Source: Flavobacterium seoulense
GTDB taxonomy: Bacteria > Bacteroidota > Bacteroidia > Flavobacteriales > Flavobacteriaceae
DNA length: 55,340 nt
Reading direction: 5' to 3'
Assembly: GCF_000695795.1 (NCBI RefSeq)
Contig: NZ_JNCA01000004.1
Location: 1 to 55,340, forward strand
Shown here: positions 24,636 through 32,862 of the stretch, piece by piece
Numbering within the stretch: position 1 is the stretch's first letter
Layout: every line of letters begins with the position of its first letter
The notes under the pieces: model-generated
Told to the model about the DNA's origin: nothing
Databases searched by the model: none
What the model saw: only the letters and a program-made list of their open reading frames with translations
Translations under genes and position numbers: made by a program

Positions 24636-25406
24636 ATGTCTAAACTTGCAGCCGAAGATAAATTTTTGGATTTATCCGATTACGGAAGACCTTTTGGTAA
24701 ATTACTTGCCAATTCATTAAAAAATACCCGATTTACGCCAATTCACGTTACGTTGCTTTTTGGTTTTTCTGGTATCATAGGCATTTTTTGTATTTTGAAT
24801 AATCACTACGTTTGGGCTGGATTTTTCATACTTTTAAAATCAATTATTGATGCAGCCGATGGAGAATTAGCACGAATAAAAAATACGCCTTCTTATACCG
24901 GAAGGTACTTGGACAGTATTTTTGATATTATCCTCAACTTTTTATTTTTTACAACCATCTGCTATGTTTCAACAACATCACTTTGGTTAACATTATTAGC
25001 TTTTTGTTGTATTCAATTGCAAGGTACTTTATACAACTATTATTATGTAATTCTAAGAACCAAATCCATTGGAGGCGATTCGACAAGTAAAATTTTCGAA
25101 TACAAATCACCAAAAGCACTTCCTGGAGAAAGCCAGAAATCAGTTGATGTTTTATTTCAGATTTACACTATTGTTTATGGTATTTTCGACAAAATCATCC
25201 ACACTTTAGATCCCGAAGCTTATAAGGTAAAAACGTTTCCAAACTGGTTTATGACGTTTGTTTCTTTATACGGATTGGGTTTTCAATTATTACTAATTGC
25301 CGTTTTATTGCCTTTAGGCTGGATTGAAATGATTGTTCCTTTTTTCATCGTTTATTCTTCACTGATCTTCATTTTGATCGCGATCAGACGAATTTACATC
25401 AAATAA
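24636..25406 (+). CDS. CDP-alcohol phosphatidyltransferase family protein
   Basis: The 256-residue integral membrane protein has the complete CDP-OH-P-transferase motif D72-x2-D75-G76-x2-A79-R80-x8-G89-x3-D93-x3-D97. This binds the two metals that transfer a phosphatidyl or similar group from a CDP-alcohol to an acceptor alcohol. Four to six hydrophobic helices flank it (residues about 35-70, 95-150, 205-255). Its acceptor is unknown: phosphatidylglycerophosphate, inositol-type or other head groups are all possible. A weak hairpin follows the stop at 25408-25439. Confidence 0.9.
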   Translation: MSKLAAEDKFLDLSDYGRPFGKLLANSLKNTRFTPIHVTLLFGFSGIIGIFCILNNHYVWAGFFILLKSIIDAADGELARIKNTPSYTGRYLDSIFDIILNFLFFTTICYVSTTSLWLTLLAFCCIQLQGTLYNYYYVILRTKSIGGDSTSKIFEYKSPKALPGESQKSVDVLFQIYTIVYGIFDKIIHTLDPEAYKVKTFPNWFMTFVSLYGLGFQLLLIAVLLPLGWIEMIVPFFIVYSSLIFILIAIRRIYIK

Positions 25407-25407
25407 A

Positions 25408-25439
25408 AAAAGAGCAAAAACGAATGTCTTTACTCTTTT
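25408..25439. terminator. Weak hairpin between converging genes
   Basis: AAAAGAG (25408-25414) pairs with CTCTTTT (25433-25439) around an 18-base loop. It is short and AT-rich, but lies where two convergent genes end. Confidence 0.4.
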
Positions 25440-25460
25440 CAAATGATAATTATACTCCAA

Positions 25461-26066
25461 TTATTTTTTGGCCTTAATTGTACAGCCAATAGCTTTAGTC
25501 GTTTCTGGTGAAGGTGTTTTTCCGCTTTCTAAAGCTGCAATAGCATTTTCAAGGTATTTTTCTTTCACATCTTTTGCGCTATCCACATTGTCATCAATAG
25601 CTCCAATGTATTTTACCACACGATTTTTATCCAATAAAAACGCATGAGGTGTTTTGGTAGCGCCATATTGCGGATAAATCTTTTGTCCTTCATCAAATAA
25701 ATAAGGAAATGCAAAACCTTTTTCTTTAGCTCTTACTTTCATTAATTCGAAGCTATCTTCAGCCTGAACCGCCGGGTCATTTGGATTAATTGCCAATAAA
25801 ATATATCCTTTAGATTTGTATTTTTTAGCCAAATCATTGATTCTGTCTTCATATTTCACCGCAAACGGACAGTGATTACACGTAAAAACAACTATAAAGC
25901 CTTTTGCGCTCTTATAATCAGACATCGAATATGTTTTTCCATCAACTGATTTTAGTTTAAAATCAGTCGCTGTATCACCTATTTTGTAGGGTGTTGGTGC
26001 ATTAATAGTAAAAGCAGTTGTAACAACAAAAGCAGCAAATAGTAATAAAGAAGCTATTTTTTTCAT
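25461..26066 (-). CDS. Exported thioredoxin-fold (peroxiredoxin-like) protein
   Basis: The 201-residue protein carries an N-terminal signal peptide (residues 1-22, hydrophobic SLLLFAAFVVTTAF) and a thioredoxin fold of the AhpC/TSA-like PRX-like1 type. The redox motif is FTCNHCPFAVKYEDR with C63 and C66, and a third cysteine at 195 near the C-terminus may resolve a disulfide. NPNDP and TPHAFLLDKN match this subfamily. It should act in the periplasm as a thiol oxidoreductase or peroxidase. It is 12 bases downstream of the TlpA-like gene, so the two form an operon. Confidence 0.88.
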   Translation of the reverse strand: MKKIASLLLFAAFVVTTAFTINAPTPYKIGDTATDFKLKSVDGKTYSMSDYKSAKGFIVVFTCNHCPFAVKYEDRINDLAKKYKSKGYILLAINPNDPAVQAEDSFELMKVRAKEKGFAFPYLFDEGQKIYPQYGATKTPHAFLLDKNRVVKYIGAIDDNVDSAKDVKEKYLENAIAALESGKTPSPETTKAIGCTIKAKK

Positions 26067-26078
26067 GGTATAAAATTG

Positions 26079-26555
26079 TTAGTTAATATTCGAATTTACA
26101 TATTGATTTAATTCTTCATAGCTGGCAAACATCTTTTCTACGAATACTTTTTTACCATTTTTAATAATTAAAGTTGCCGGAATGGAACCCGACCAATCTT
26201 TATCTACAGTCGGTAGCCAGGTATTATAATCCTTATCTGTTAGTAAAACCACTTCTGATTTTATGGCTTTCTTTTTCAAAAAAGGCAGCAATTTTGCTTC
26301 ATACTGATTCTTAAAATCCAAACTCACAAGCACTACTTTCACCTTTTTATTCTCAGCATTGAGCTGCTCAAAATGGGGTAATTCTTTCACACAGGGAGCA
26401 CACCAGGTGGCCCAAAAGTTAACTACATAAGTAGTATTAGTATCACTTAAAACTGCTTTTTCCAAGGCAGCATAATTATCGTAAACTGCAATTTTCTGGG
26501 CTTGAATTTGAACCGAAAAAAGAAACATCACGGCAAAGAAAATATAATATTTCAT
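26079..26555 (-). CDS. TlpA-like periplasmic thiol:disulfide oxidoreductase
   Basis: This 158-residue thioredoxin-fold protein has a signal peptide (residues 1-18, ending VQIQA) and the active-site motif WATWCAPCVKELPHF with C52 and C55. A cis-proline region follows at SIPATLIIKNGKK. TlpA/ResA proteins keep cytochrome c or other exported cysteines reduced. The closely linked second thioredoxin-fold gene suggests a small relay for exported proteins. The start is preceded by the long non-coding A-rich gap, and no TAnnTTTG box is evident near it. Confidence 0.88.
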   Translation of the reverse strand: MKYYIFFAVMFLFSVQIQAQKIAVYDNYAALEKAVLSDTNTTYVVNFWATWCAPCVKELPHFEQLNAENKKVKVVLVSLDFKNQYEAKLLPFLKKKAIKSEVVLLTDKDYNTWLPTVDKDWSGSIPATLIIKNGKKVFVEKMFASYEELNQYVNSNIN

Positions 26556-27826
26556 ATCTGTTTTTTAAAATTTTAATCGAACGAATTTACAATCTTTAAG
26601 TTGTTTTTGATACTCTGTTAACAAAAAATTATTACCCGATTCACAGAATAAATAATTTAAAAAACAGGAATAAAATCTAAAAAAAACAGCTTAAAAACTA
26701 AGCTCAAAAAAATCATTTTTGAGTTAGCAAAAAGCATCGTTTTTCATTACAAAAAAACACGATTTTCATAGCGTATTTTTCAGCTACAAAACGCACAAAA
26801 AAACATCCAAAAGTAAGTCAAAAAAACGCCTAAAAAAGAGATCAAAAAACGACTTCGAATGATATACTTTTTACTGTTCATTTTTAATTAAAATTTTCTA
26901 CAAATTTATTCTGATTTCAAAAACGCAATTCAAAAAAGTAATTTTTAAAATCAAAGAAAAATGTATTCAGGAGGGATCAATGTAAAACGAAAAATATTTT
27001 TTGAATACGAAAAACAAATAATGACATTTCACTTTTCACCAAAAACACAAACACTAAAAGAGCTTAAAAAACTAACCAAAAAACATCTTTAAAAAAGATT
27101 AAACAATAAAAAAACAAAACTATATTTTCATTGTTAAATGCAAAAATTAACCAAAAACAAAAATCATCATTTTTAAAAAAATTTCAACAAAAAAAGTCTT
27201 TAAAAAGTCACTAAATAGCCTAAAAAGGGTGAAATCAATCCAATAGAAATAATCTATAACAACTATTTAAAATATTATTTACCAATATTTTAAAACAACA
27301 CACATAAACTTTAAGTTTAATATTTAGAATTTAAACTTTTTAGTCGTCAAAAAATAATTTCAAAAACAACACTGCCTTCAAATTAAAAAAACAAACAAAA
27401 CAAAAAGTATTTTTATGTAAAGTAAAACTTTAAGTAAAAACAATGGCTAAATCTTCATTTTTAATTCTCAAAAAACAACTCTTCTCTTCTTCTATTTCTT
27501 CTCAAAATCGATTAAAAAATAACTCTTATTGAAATTCAAAAACAGTTTTAAAAAGCTTTATTCGAATAATTAAATTTCAAAATTGTTTCACAAAAACAAT
27601 TTCTGAATTTGAATTTTGATTTATATTTACAAAAAACAAAGCTTTAAAAAAGTAAAACTAACTGAGTAGATTTAACCGGAAAAAGCACGAGAAAAAAATC
27701 ATTTTTTCATCACTATTTTCCGCCTAAAAAACAACACTAAAACCGACTAAAATCAGAACCAAAAATCAACTCGAAAAACAACTAAAAAAAGACAAGAAAA
27801 AACAATCAATAAAATCATCATAAAAA
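26556..27826. other. 1271-base non-coding, strand-asymmetric A-rich region
   Basis: No convincing gene is seen on either strand. The plus strand is dominated by A-runs ended by C: I count about 24 AAAAAC words against about 3 GTTTTT. Several local inverted repeats occur, for example CTCAAAAA/TTTTTGAG (26703-26710 and 26716-26723) and ATCTTT/AAAGAT near 27085-27099. One 43-codon frame (26961-27092) exists, with no support. The region is unlike every other gap in the window, which are short. It may be a decayed locus, a satellite-like tract, a structural site or a long leader for the gene at 27827. Confidence 0.6.
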
Positions 27827-28387
27827 ATGAAAACTGAGAAAGAAAAAATGATCGATGGAGAGTATTATTTAGCAGGAGATACCACTTTAGTAAAAGACCG
27901 AAGAAGAGCTAAAAATTTACTCCATCGATTAAACGTTACCGAATACCGATTGACAAAAAAAGCGAAGGATATTTTAAAAGAGTTAATTCCAAATGCAGGT
28001 TCGAATTTATATATTGAACCACCTTTTCATTGTGACTATGGATACAATATTATTTGCGGAGAAAATGTATATTTTAATGTTAACTGCGTGGTGTTAGATT
28101 GCAGCACTGTAACTATTGGTTCCAATGTTTTTTTCGCTCCAGCTGTACAACTTTATACCGCTACTCACCCGCTCGATGCCGAGCTGAGAAAAACACTTGA
28201 AAATGCCTTACCAATAACTATTGGCGACGACTGCTGGATAGGTGGCAATTCAGTAATTTGTCCCGGAGTAACTATTGGTAACGGATGTGTAATTGGAGCT
28301 GGTTCAGTCGTGACTAAAAACATTCCCGACAATTCTCTTGCAGTAGGCAATCCTGCCAAAGTAATTCGGAAATTAAATCAAGAATAA
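27827..28387 (+). CDS. Maltose/galactoside-type O-acetyltransferase
   Basis: The 186-residue protein has the N-terminal Mac helix domain (MIDGEYYLAGDTTLVKDRRRAK) and a left-handed beta helix of hexapeptide repeats (GYNIICGENVYFNVNCVVLD, DDCWIGGNSVICPGVTIGNG). The catalytic His is in ATHPLD, near residue 107. Members transfer acetyl from acetyl-CoA to maltose, galactosides or Nod-factor sugars. The real substrate is often unknown. It starts at the end of the long non-coding region and lies 16 bases before a glyoxalase-like gene, so the two are probably co-transcribed. Confidence 0.92.
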   Translation: MKTEKEKMIDGEYYLAGDTTLVKDRRRAKNLLHRLNVTEYRLTKKAKDILKELIPNAGSNLYIEPPFHCDYGYNIICGENVYFNVNCVVLDCSTVTIGSNVFFAPAVQLYTATHPLDAELRKTLENALPITIGDDCWIGGNSVICPGVTIGNGCVIGAGSVVTKNIPDNSLAVGNPAKVIRKLNQE

Positions 28388-28403
28388 TTCAGCATCCTAA
28401 AAA

Positions 28404-28793
28404 ATGATTCAACTAAAAAACATTCATCATATCGCTATTATTTGTTCGGACTACGAAAAATCAAAATACTTTTACACCGAAATACTCGGACTAGAAATTG
28501 TTCGGGAAGTATATCGCGAAGAACGAAAATCTTACAAACTTGATTTAGCACTAAACGGAAATTATTGTATCGAATTATTTTCTTTCCCAAATCCTCCCGA
28601 AAGAACTTCGAGACCAGAAGCCAGAGGATTACGCCATCTTGCTTTTGCTGTTGAAAATTTAGATCAAACAGTTTCTTTCTTAAATTCGAAAAACATTCAC
28701 GCAGAACTTATTCGCATAGACGAATTCACAGGAAAGCGATTCACTTTCATTGCTGACCCCGACAATTTACCTATTGAATTCTACGAACTTTAA
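28404..28793 (+). CDS. VOC family (glyoxalase I-like, YaeR/SMU1112c type) protein
   Basis: The 129-residue protein has the two beta-alpha-beta-beta-beta modules of the vicinal oxygen chelate fold. Candidate metal ligands are His8 or His9 in IHHIAIICSDY, the Glu in YCIELFSFP, the His in RGLRHLAFAV, and the Glu in LPIEFYEL at the C-terminus. It resembles the YaeR/SMU1112c group, a branch near glyoxalase I (GloA2) whose substrate is unclear. It probably detoxifies a metabolite or isomerises a small molecule. It is likely co-transcribed with the acetyltransferase upstream. Confidence 0.85.
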   Translation: MIQLKNIHHIAIICSDYEKSKYFYTEILGLEIVREVYREERKSYKLDLALNGNYCIELFSFPNPPERTSRPEARGLRHLAFAVENLDQTVSFLNSKNIHAELIRIDEFTGKRFTFIADPDNLPIEFYEL

Positions 28794-28947
28794 TTTATTT
28801 CTAAACCTAAAAAAAACCAGATTAACCAATCTCTTTCATTGTAAAATTTCATTAGTAATATAAATCAAAACAGATATTTGATGTTTTTCTATAGTTAAAA
28901 AAAACTTGTTTTTTGTTGCGAAAACGCAGGTTTTTGTTTTTTTTACA

Positions 28948-28955
28948 TAATTTTG
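28948..28955 (+). promoter_or_regulatory. -7 promoter box of the ClC/HPP operon
   Basis: TAATTTTG is a perfect TAnnTTTG box followed by CCG, 24 bases before ATG 28979. T-rich DNA with several TTG triplets lies upstream, but none at a 17-23 base spacing. Confidence 0.5.
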
Positions 28956-28978
28956 CCGTTCAATAAAGATTTCAAGTA

Positions 28979-30256
28979 ATGAAAACTACCGCACAAATTA
29001 AAAAAAACTACCAATTTATTAAATTTCAAAAACTAGTAATCGTCTCTCTTTTAATCGGTTTCCTCTCTGCTTTTTTAGGAATAACTTTAAAAAAAATGAC
29101 CGAACATTATGAAGAAATATTTTTTCATCAGGCCAATGTTAATCCGTATTTCTATATTTTATTTCCTGTTTTTGGTTTATCGGTAATTTATTTTTTACGT
29201 GAATATGTTTTCAAGAAAAAAGAAAACAAAGGAATTAAAGAAGTGTTTGAAAGTACTAATTCTAAAACTAAAAATCTTCCTTCCTACAAAATCCCTTCGC
29301 ATACCATCAATGGTTTATTAACCGTAATTTTTGGAGGATCAACCGGCATTGAAGTTTCTACTGTTGTTGCCACTGCTACCATTGGTTCAGTAGCACATCA
29401 AAAAGAAAATGTTTTTCGTCAATACAAAACCGAACTTATTTGCGCAGGAGTAGCTGCCGGAATTACGGCTTTATTCAGCAGTCCTATTGCCGGAATTTTA
29501 TTCGCCCTTGAGGTAATTTCGAGAAAAGTAACCCGAGCGTTTGTTATTGCTAATTTAATTGCTGTATCGATTGCTTTTGGATTATTAACCATTTTAAAAG
29601 AAGAACCTTTATTTGCTGTTTCTATTACAACCTGGCATTTAAGAGCAATTCCTTACATTATCTTATTAGGGATTTTAGCCGGAATCAATTCGGTTTATTT
29701 GACAAAATGTGTGTTGTTTTTCAAATCGCAATTTGCTAAAATCTCAAAACATTATCATAAAATCATTATTGGTTCTGTAATTTTGAGCGCTTCTCTTTTT
29801 ATCTTTCCGCAATTGTATGGAGAAGGTTATCATGCTATAAAAAACATCATTATTAGCGGTAACAACCAACTTCCATTAACACTAACATTAGCTTTTACAT
29901 TCATCGGAATTTTGATTCTAAAACCTATTGTAACCTCTGTAACTCTTGCTTCAGGTGGAGATGGCGGAGTTTTTGCTCCCAGCCTGTTTATAGGCGCCTT
30001 TTTAGGAATATTACTAGCTTCTATACTAAATACTTTTTTCGATACTCAAATCCTGCCTATTAACTTTATGGTAATTGGTATGGCTGCCATGTTAAGCGCT
30101 AGTATCCACGCTCCTTTTACCGCTATCTTTTTAGTGTGCGGACTTACCAATAATTACACTTTATTTTTTCCAATATTAGCTGCCTGCCTTATCTCTAAAT
30201 ATACCGCAAAAATGATTTATCCTAAAACGGTTTACACTTTTGCTCCAACTGTTTAA
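28979..30256 (+). CDS. ClC family anion channel or transporter
   Basis: This 425-residue membrane protein has about ten to twelve hydrophobic helices and the ClC blocks GGSTGIEVS (119-127) and GGDGGVFAPSLFIGA. E125 aligns with the gating glutamate of ClC exchangers. However, the usual GxEGP is GIEVS, and the GSGIP anion-selectivity loop is replaced by NKGIKEV (83-89), without the central serine. There are no CBS domains. The departures suggest altered selectivity, though a simple chloride or proton-coupled role is still possible. It is 17 bases from the HPP gene and should share its transcript. Confidence 0.9.
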   Translation: MKTTAQIKKNYQFIKFQKLVIVSLLIGFLSAFLGITLKKMTEHYEEIFFHQANVNPYFYILFPVFGLSVIYFLREYVFKKKENKGIKEVFESTNSKTKNLPSYKIPSHTINGLLTVIFGGSTGIEVSTVVATATIGSVAHQKENVFRQYKTELICAGVAAGITALFSSPIAGILFALEVISRKVTRAFVIANLIAVSIAFGLLTILKEEPLFAVSITTWHLRAIPYIILLGILAGINSVYLTKCVLFFKSQFAKISKHYHKIIIGSVILSASLFIFPQLYGEGYHAIKNIIISGNNQLPLTLTLAFTFIGILILKPIVTSVTLASGGDGGVFAPSLFIGAFLGILLASILNTFFDTQILPINFMVIGMAAMLSASIHAPFTAIFLVCGLTNNYTLFFPILAACLISKYTAKMIYPKTVYTFAPTV

Positions 30257-30273
30257 ATTTAAAATCACGCATC

Positions 30274-30876
30274 ATGCCTACAACTAAAATTAAGCGAGGT
30301 TATCGCAAGACTCGTTATGTTTTATACAAAGAAACACTAATTGATTACAAAGAGCATTTTTGGTCTTTCTTAGGTTCATTTGTTGGAATAGGCCTTATTG
30401 CTTATTCACAAAGCCAGCAATTTTCACATCAGGATGTGGTGTATCTTATTGGCTCTTTTGGTGCATCAAGTGTTTTAGTTTACGGGATTATCCAAAGTCC
30501 GTTTTCACAGCCCCGCAATCTTATTGGGGGACATTTAATTTCGGCTTTAGTGGGTGTAAGCGTTAATTATTTATTTCCTACCATCATGTATATTGCCGCA
30601 CCACTGGCAGTATCCTTATCGATTGTTTTAATGCAAATAACTAAAACACTTCATCCACCCGGAGGAGCAACTGCCCTTATTGCAATTATTGGTACTCCAA
30701 AAATTAAAGAATTAGGTTATTGGTATGTTGTATCTCCGGTTTTAACAGGTGTACTAATATTATTCCTTACTGCTTTAATTTTTAATAATATGACTCCAAG
30801 TCGTAAGTATCCTACGAGCAATAGCAGCTACAAACGTTACCATAAAATGATTAAGCGTATTCTTAAAAACAACTGA
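30274..30876 (+). CDS. HPP family membrane protein
   Basis: The 200-residue protein carries the defining HPPGGATALIA motif (about residues 127-137) and five or so membrane helices (residues about 30-175), with a basic, tyrosine-rich C-terminal tail (SSYKRYHKMIKRILKNN). HPP proteins in cyanobacteria and chloroplasts have been linked to nitrite transport. In other bacteria the substrate is unknown. Co-transcription with an unusual ClC-type channel suggests that the two handle related anions. Confidence 0.9.
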   Translation: MPTTKIKRGYRKTRYVLYKETLIDYKEHFWSFLGSFVGIGLIAYSQSQQFSHQDVVYLIGSFGASSVLVYGIIQSPFSQPRNLIGGHLISALVGVSVNYLFPTIMYIAAPLAVSLSIVLMQITKTLHPPGGATALIAIIGTPKIKELGYWYVVSPVLTGVLILFLTALIFNNMTPSRKYPTSNSSYKRYHKMIKRILKNN

Positions 30877-30926
30877 TTCAGTATCAAAACAGTTAGCGTT
30901 TTTTTGATAAAAATTCACTCATCGCA

Positions 30927-30957
30927 TTGGGATTAAAAAGGATTAAATGTACCTTTG
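30927..30957 (+). promoter_or_regulatory. Promoter of the pRiA4b ORF-3-like gene
   Basis: TTG (30927-30929), a 20-base spacer and TACCTTTG (30950-30957) are one of the best consensus promoters in the window. ATG 30982 is 24 bases past the -7 box. Confidence 0.75.
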
Positions 30958-30981
30958 GCTTTTCTATAAAAAACAACTATT

Positions 30982-31521
30982 ATGGTTTATAAATTTAGAG
31001 TAATCTTAGACGCTGAAGAAGATATTTTTAGAGATATCGCTATACTTGATGATGATACTTTAGAAGATTTACACAATGCTATCTTTAATTCTTTTGGATT
31101 CGATGGTATGGAAGTCGCTTCTTTTTACACTTGCGATGAAACCTGGAATCAAGAAGATGAAATTTCGCTTTTTGATACCGGAGATGTTCCTGGCGAACAA
31201 CGTATCATGAGTGATTATAAACTTTCGGACATTCTTGACGAAGAAAACACTAAAATCATTTATGTTTATGATTTTATCAACATGTGGACTTTCTTAGTAG
31301 AACTAGCCGCTATCGAAGAACAATCTGCCGGAGCTATTTATCCGGAAACTTTATTTTCTCATGGTGAAATGCCTGATGAAGCTTTAGAGAAAAACTTTGA
31401 AGCAGATAATGCTGACGATTTCTACGACGAATTTGAAGACGGTCTGGACGATGACGACATGGATATGTTTGAAGGAGACGACAGCTACGAAGATTACGGC
31501 TTTGAAGAAAATTGGAATTAG
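30982..31521 (+). CDS. pRiA4b ORF-3-like domain protein
   Basis: Residues 1-115 match the pRiA4b ORF-3-like domain: YKFRVILDAEEDIFRDIAIL, LHNAIFNSFGFDGMEVASF and KIIYVYDFINMWTFLVEL. The remaining part (about 118-179) is strongly acidic, rich in Asp and Glu (DGLDDDDMDMFEGDD), and probably disordered. The family was first named from a plasmid gene and from IS1096 passenger proteins, but many members, including this type, are chromosomal and of unknown role. An acidic tail can mimic DNA or bind metal or basic proteins. A hairpin at 31546-31591 follows. Confidence 0.85.
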   Translation: MVYKFRVILDAEEDIFRDIAILDDDTLEDLHNAIFNSFGFDGMEVASFYTCDETWNQEDEISLFDTGDVPGEQRIMSDYKLSDILDEENTKIIYVYDFINMWTFLVELAAIEEQSAGAIYPETLFSHGEMPDEALEKNFEADNADDFYDEFEDGLDDDDMDMFEGDDSYEDYGFEENWN

Positions 31522-31545
31522 GATAAACCAATAATATAAGAATCA

Positions 31546-31591
31546 AGAGCCAAGATGAAAGACTTCAACAACTGTCTTTTTTCTTGGCTCT
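31546..31591 (+). terminator. Long two-part hairpin between the pRiA4b-like and NAP genes
   Basis: AGAGCCAAGA (31546-31555) pairs with TCTTGGCTCT (31582-31591), and an inner stem GAAAGAC/GTCTTTT (31557-31563 and 31574-31580) extends it. The T-run is inside the stem, not after it, so it is not a textbook terminator. It may be an attenuator or processing signal. Confidence 0.5.
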
Positions 31592-31615
31592 CGCATCTAA
31601 AACAACAACTACACT

Positions 31616-32674
31616 ATGATCAACCTTTTCAACACACACATCGACACACTTTCTATTCATAGAGTAGGAAATAAAAGCCGAAACGAGGCTATTTTTTTAT
31701 CAGAGCAACCCTATAAGCTACAAGATGAAATTGTGCCGCTTATCAAAGAATTCTTTTTTAAACCTTTTAGAGAAAAAGAAGAAAACTATTTTCAATTTGC
31801 CCACGAAGTTGATTTAGATTACAACGATATGTACAAATATGCTACTGAAATTTTTGAAAACCCAAGCACATTGCACGAAGGTTCTAAAAAAATAACTAAG
31901 CATTTATTTGAACAATCAAATCATCCGCATATTAAAAACGGGGAAGTTTATGTTACTTATTTAACTAACATAAACATCGACAATAATGTGGTAGATGCTA
32001 TTGGTATTTTTAAAAGTGAGTTACAAAGCGACTTTTTACAGTTTGAAGAAAAAGAATCTAATTTAGAAATGATCCTGCAACAAGGAATCAATTTGAATAA
32101 ATTAGATAAAGGCTGTTTGATTTTTAATCATAAAAAAGAAGAAGGTTACAAGATTTTAACTGTAGACAGCAATCGTTATGATGCCCGTTACTGGTTAGAG
32201 CACTTTTTATCAGTTGATGCTTTTGAAGACGAAAATTTCATCACAAAAAAATATTTGAAATTCTGTCAAAACTTTGCTAAAGATGTAGTTTTCCCTGCCG
32301 AAGACAAAAAAGAAGAAGTAATGTTCATGAACCGTTCGGTAAATTATTTTGCAAAGAATGATGAATTTGAAGAAACCGAATTCCTAAACGAAGTTTTAGA
32401 TAATCCTGATTTGATTCCGGAATTTAAAAACTATAAGGTTGATAAAGGCGAAAAATACAGTATTGAAGATGTAACTTCGTTTCCTATTGCTAATGCTGCT
32501 GTAAGTGATGCCCGAAAATCAATCAAAAACGTAATCAATTTAGATACAAACATTCAAATCAAGATGGATTTCATCAATCCTGAAAGTGCCGAAAAGTTTG
32601 TAGAAAAAGGCTGGGACGAAGAAAAACAAATGTATTATTACTTAGTGTATTTCAATAAAGAACAAAAATCTTAA
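31616..32674 (+). CDS. Nucleoid-associated protein (NdpA/YejK family)
   Basis: The 352-residue protein matches the 37-kDa nucleoid-associated NdpA/YejK family (PF04245). It opens MINLFNTHIDTLSIHRVGNKSRNE, then has an alpha/beta body with VDAIGIFKSEL, GCLIFNH and the C-terminal INLDTNIQIKMDFINPESAEKF. Such proteins bind the nucleoid, and in Pseudomonas NdpA affects gyrase and gene expression. The exact role in Bacteroidota is unknown. It begins 25 bases past the hairpin and ends at a strong terminator. Confidence 0.88.
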   Translation: MINLFNTHIDTLSIHRVGNKSRNEAIFLSEQPYKLQDEIVPLIKEFFFKPFREKEENYFQFAHEVDLDYNDMYKYATEIFENPSTLHEGSKKITKHLFEQSNHPHIKNGEVYVTYLTNINIDNNVVDAIGIFKSELQSDFLQFEEKESNLEMILQQGINLNKLDKGCLIFNHKKEEGYKILTVDSNRYDARYWLEHFLSVDAFEDENFITKKYLKFCQNFAKDVVFPAEDKKEEVMFMNRSVNYFAKNDEFEETEFLNEVLDNPDLIPEFKNYKVDKGEKYSIEDVTSFPIANAAVSDARKSIKNVINLDTNIQIKMDFINPESAEKFVEKGWDEEKQMYYYLVYFNKEQKS

Positions 32675-32705
32675 TCATTTAAGATTTGAATTTCACTATA
32701 AAATC

Positions 32706-32740
32706 AATCTCCAATTGTTTAACAGTTGGAGATTTTTTTC
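32706..32740 (+). terminator. Intrinsic terminator after the NAP gene
   Basis: AATCTCCAATTGTT and AACAGTTGGAGATT form a nearly continuous stem (one wobble pair) within 32706-32734, followed directly by a T-run. It is a strong rho-independent terminator. Confidence 0.85.
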
Positions 32741-32834
32741 AAACAGCTTTTTATCAAATTCAATTATTCTTTAAAAAAGGACAAAACAAGCCATTAGCAC
32801 TTTTAAATAAAAGACAACAAACGAGATAATTCAC

Positions 32835-32842
32835 TATTTTTG
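32835..32842 (+). promoter_or_regulatory. -7 promoter box of the GAF-domain gene
   Basis: TATTTTTG is a perfect TAnnTTTG box 20 bases before ATG 32863. No clear TTG lies at the proper -33 distance. Confidence 0.45.
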
Positions 32843-32862
32843 TAGTGCTAATATAATTTCAA

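Noticed and set aside
26961..27092. A 43-codon plus-strand frame (MYSGGINVKRK...) with GGAGGG near its start, in the A-rich gap
   Set aside because: It has no promoter box, no recognisable family and very Lys-rich composition explained by the A-runs. The purine run is inside the frame, not before it. A chance frame is more likely.
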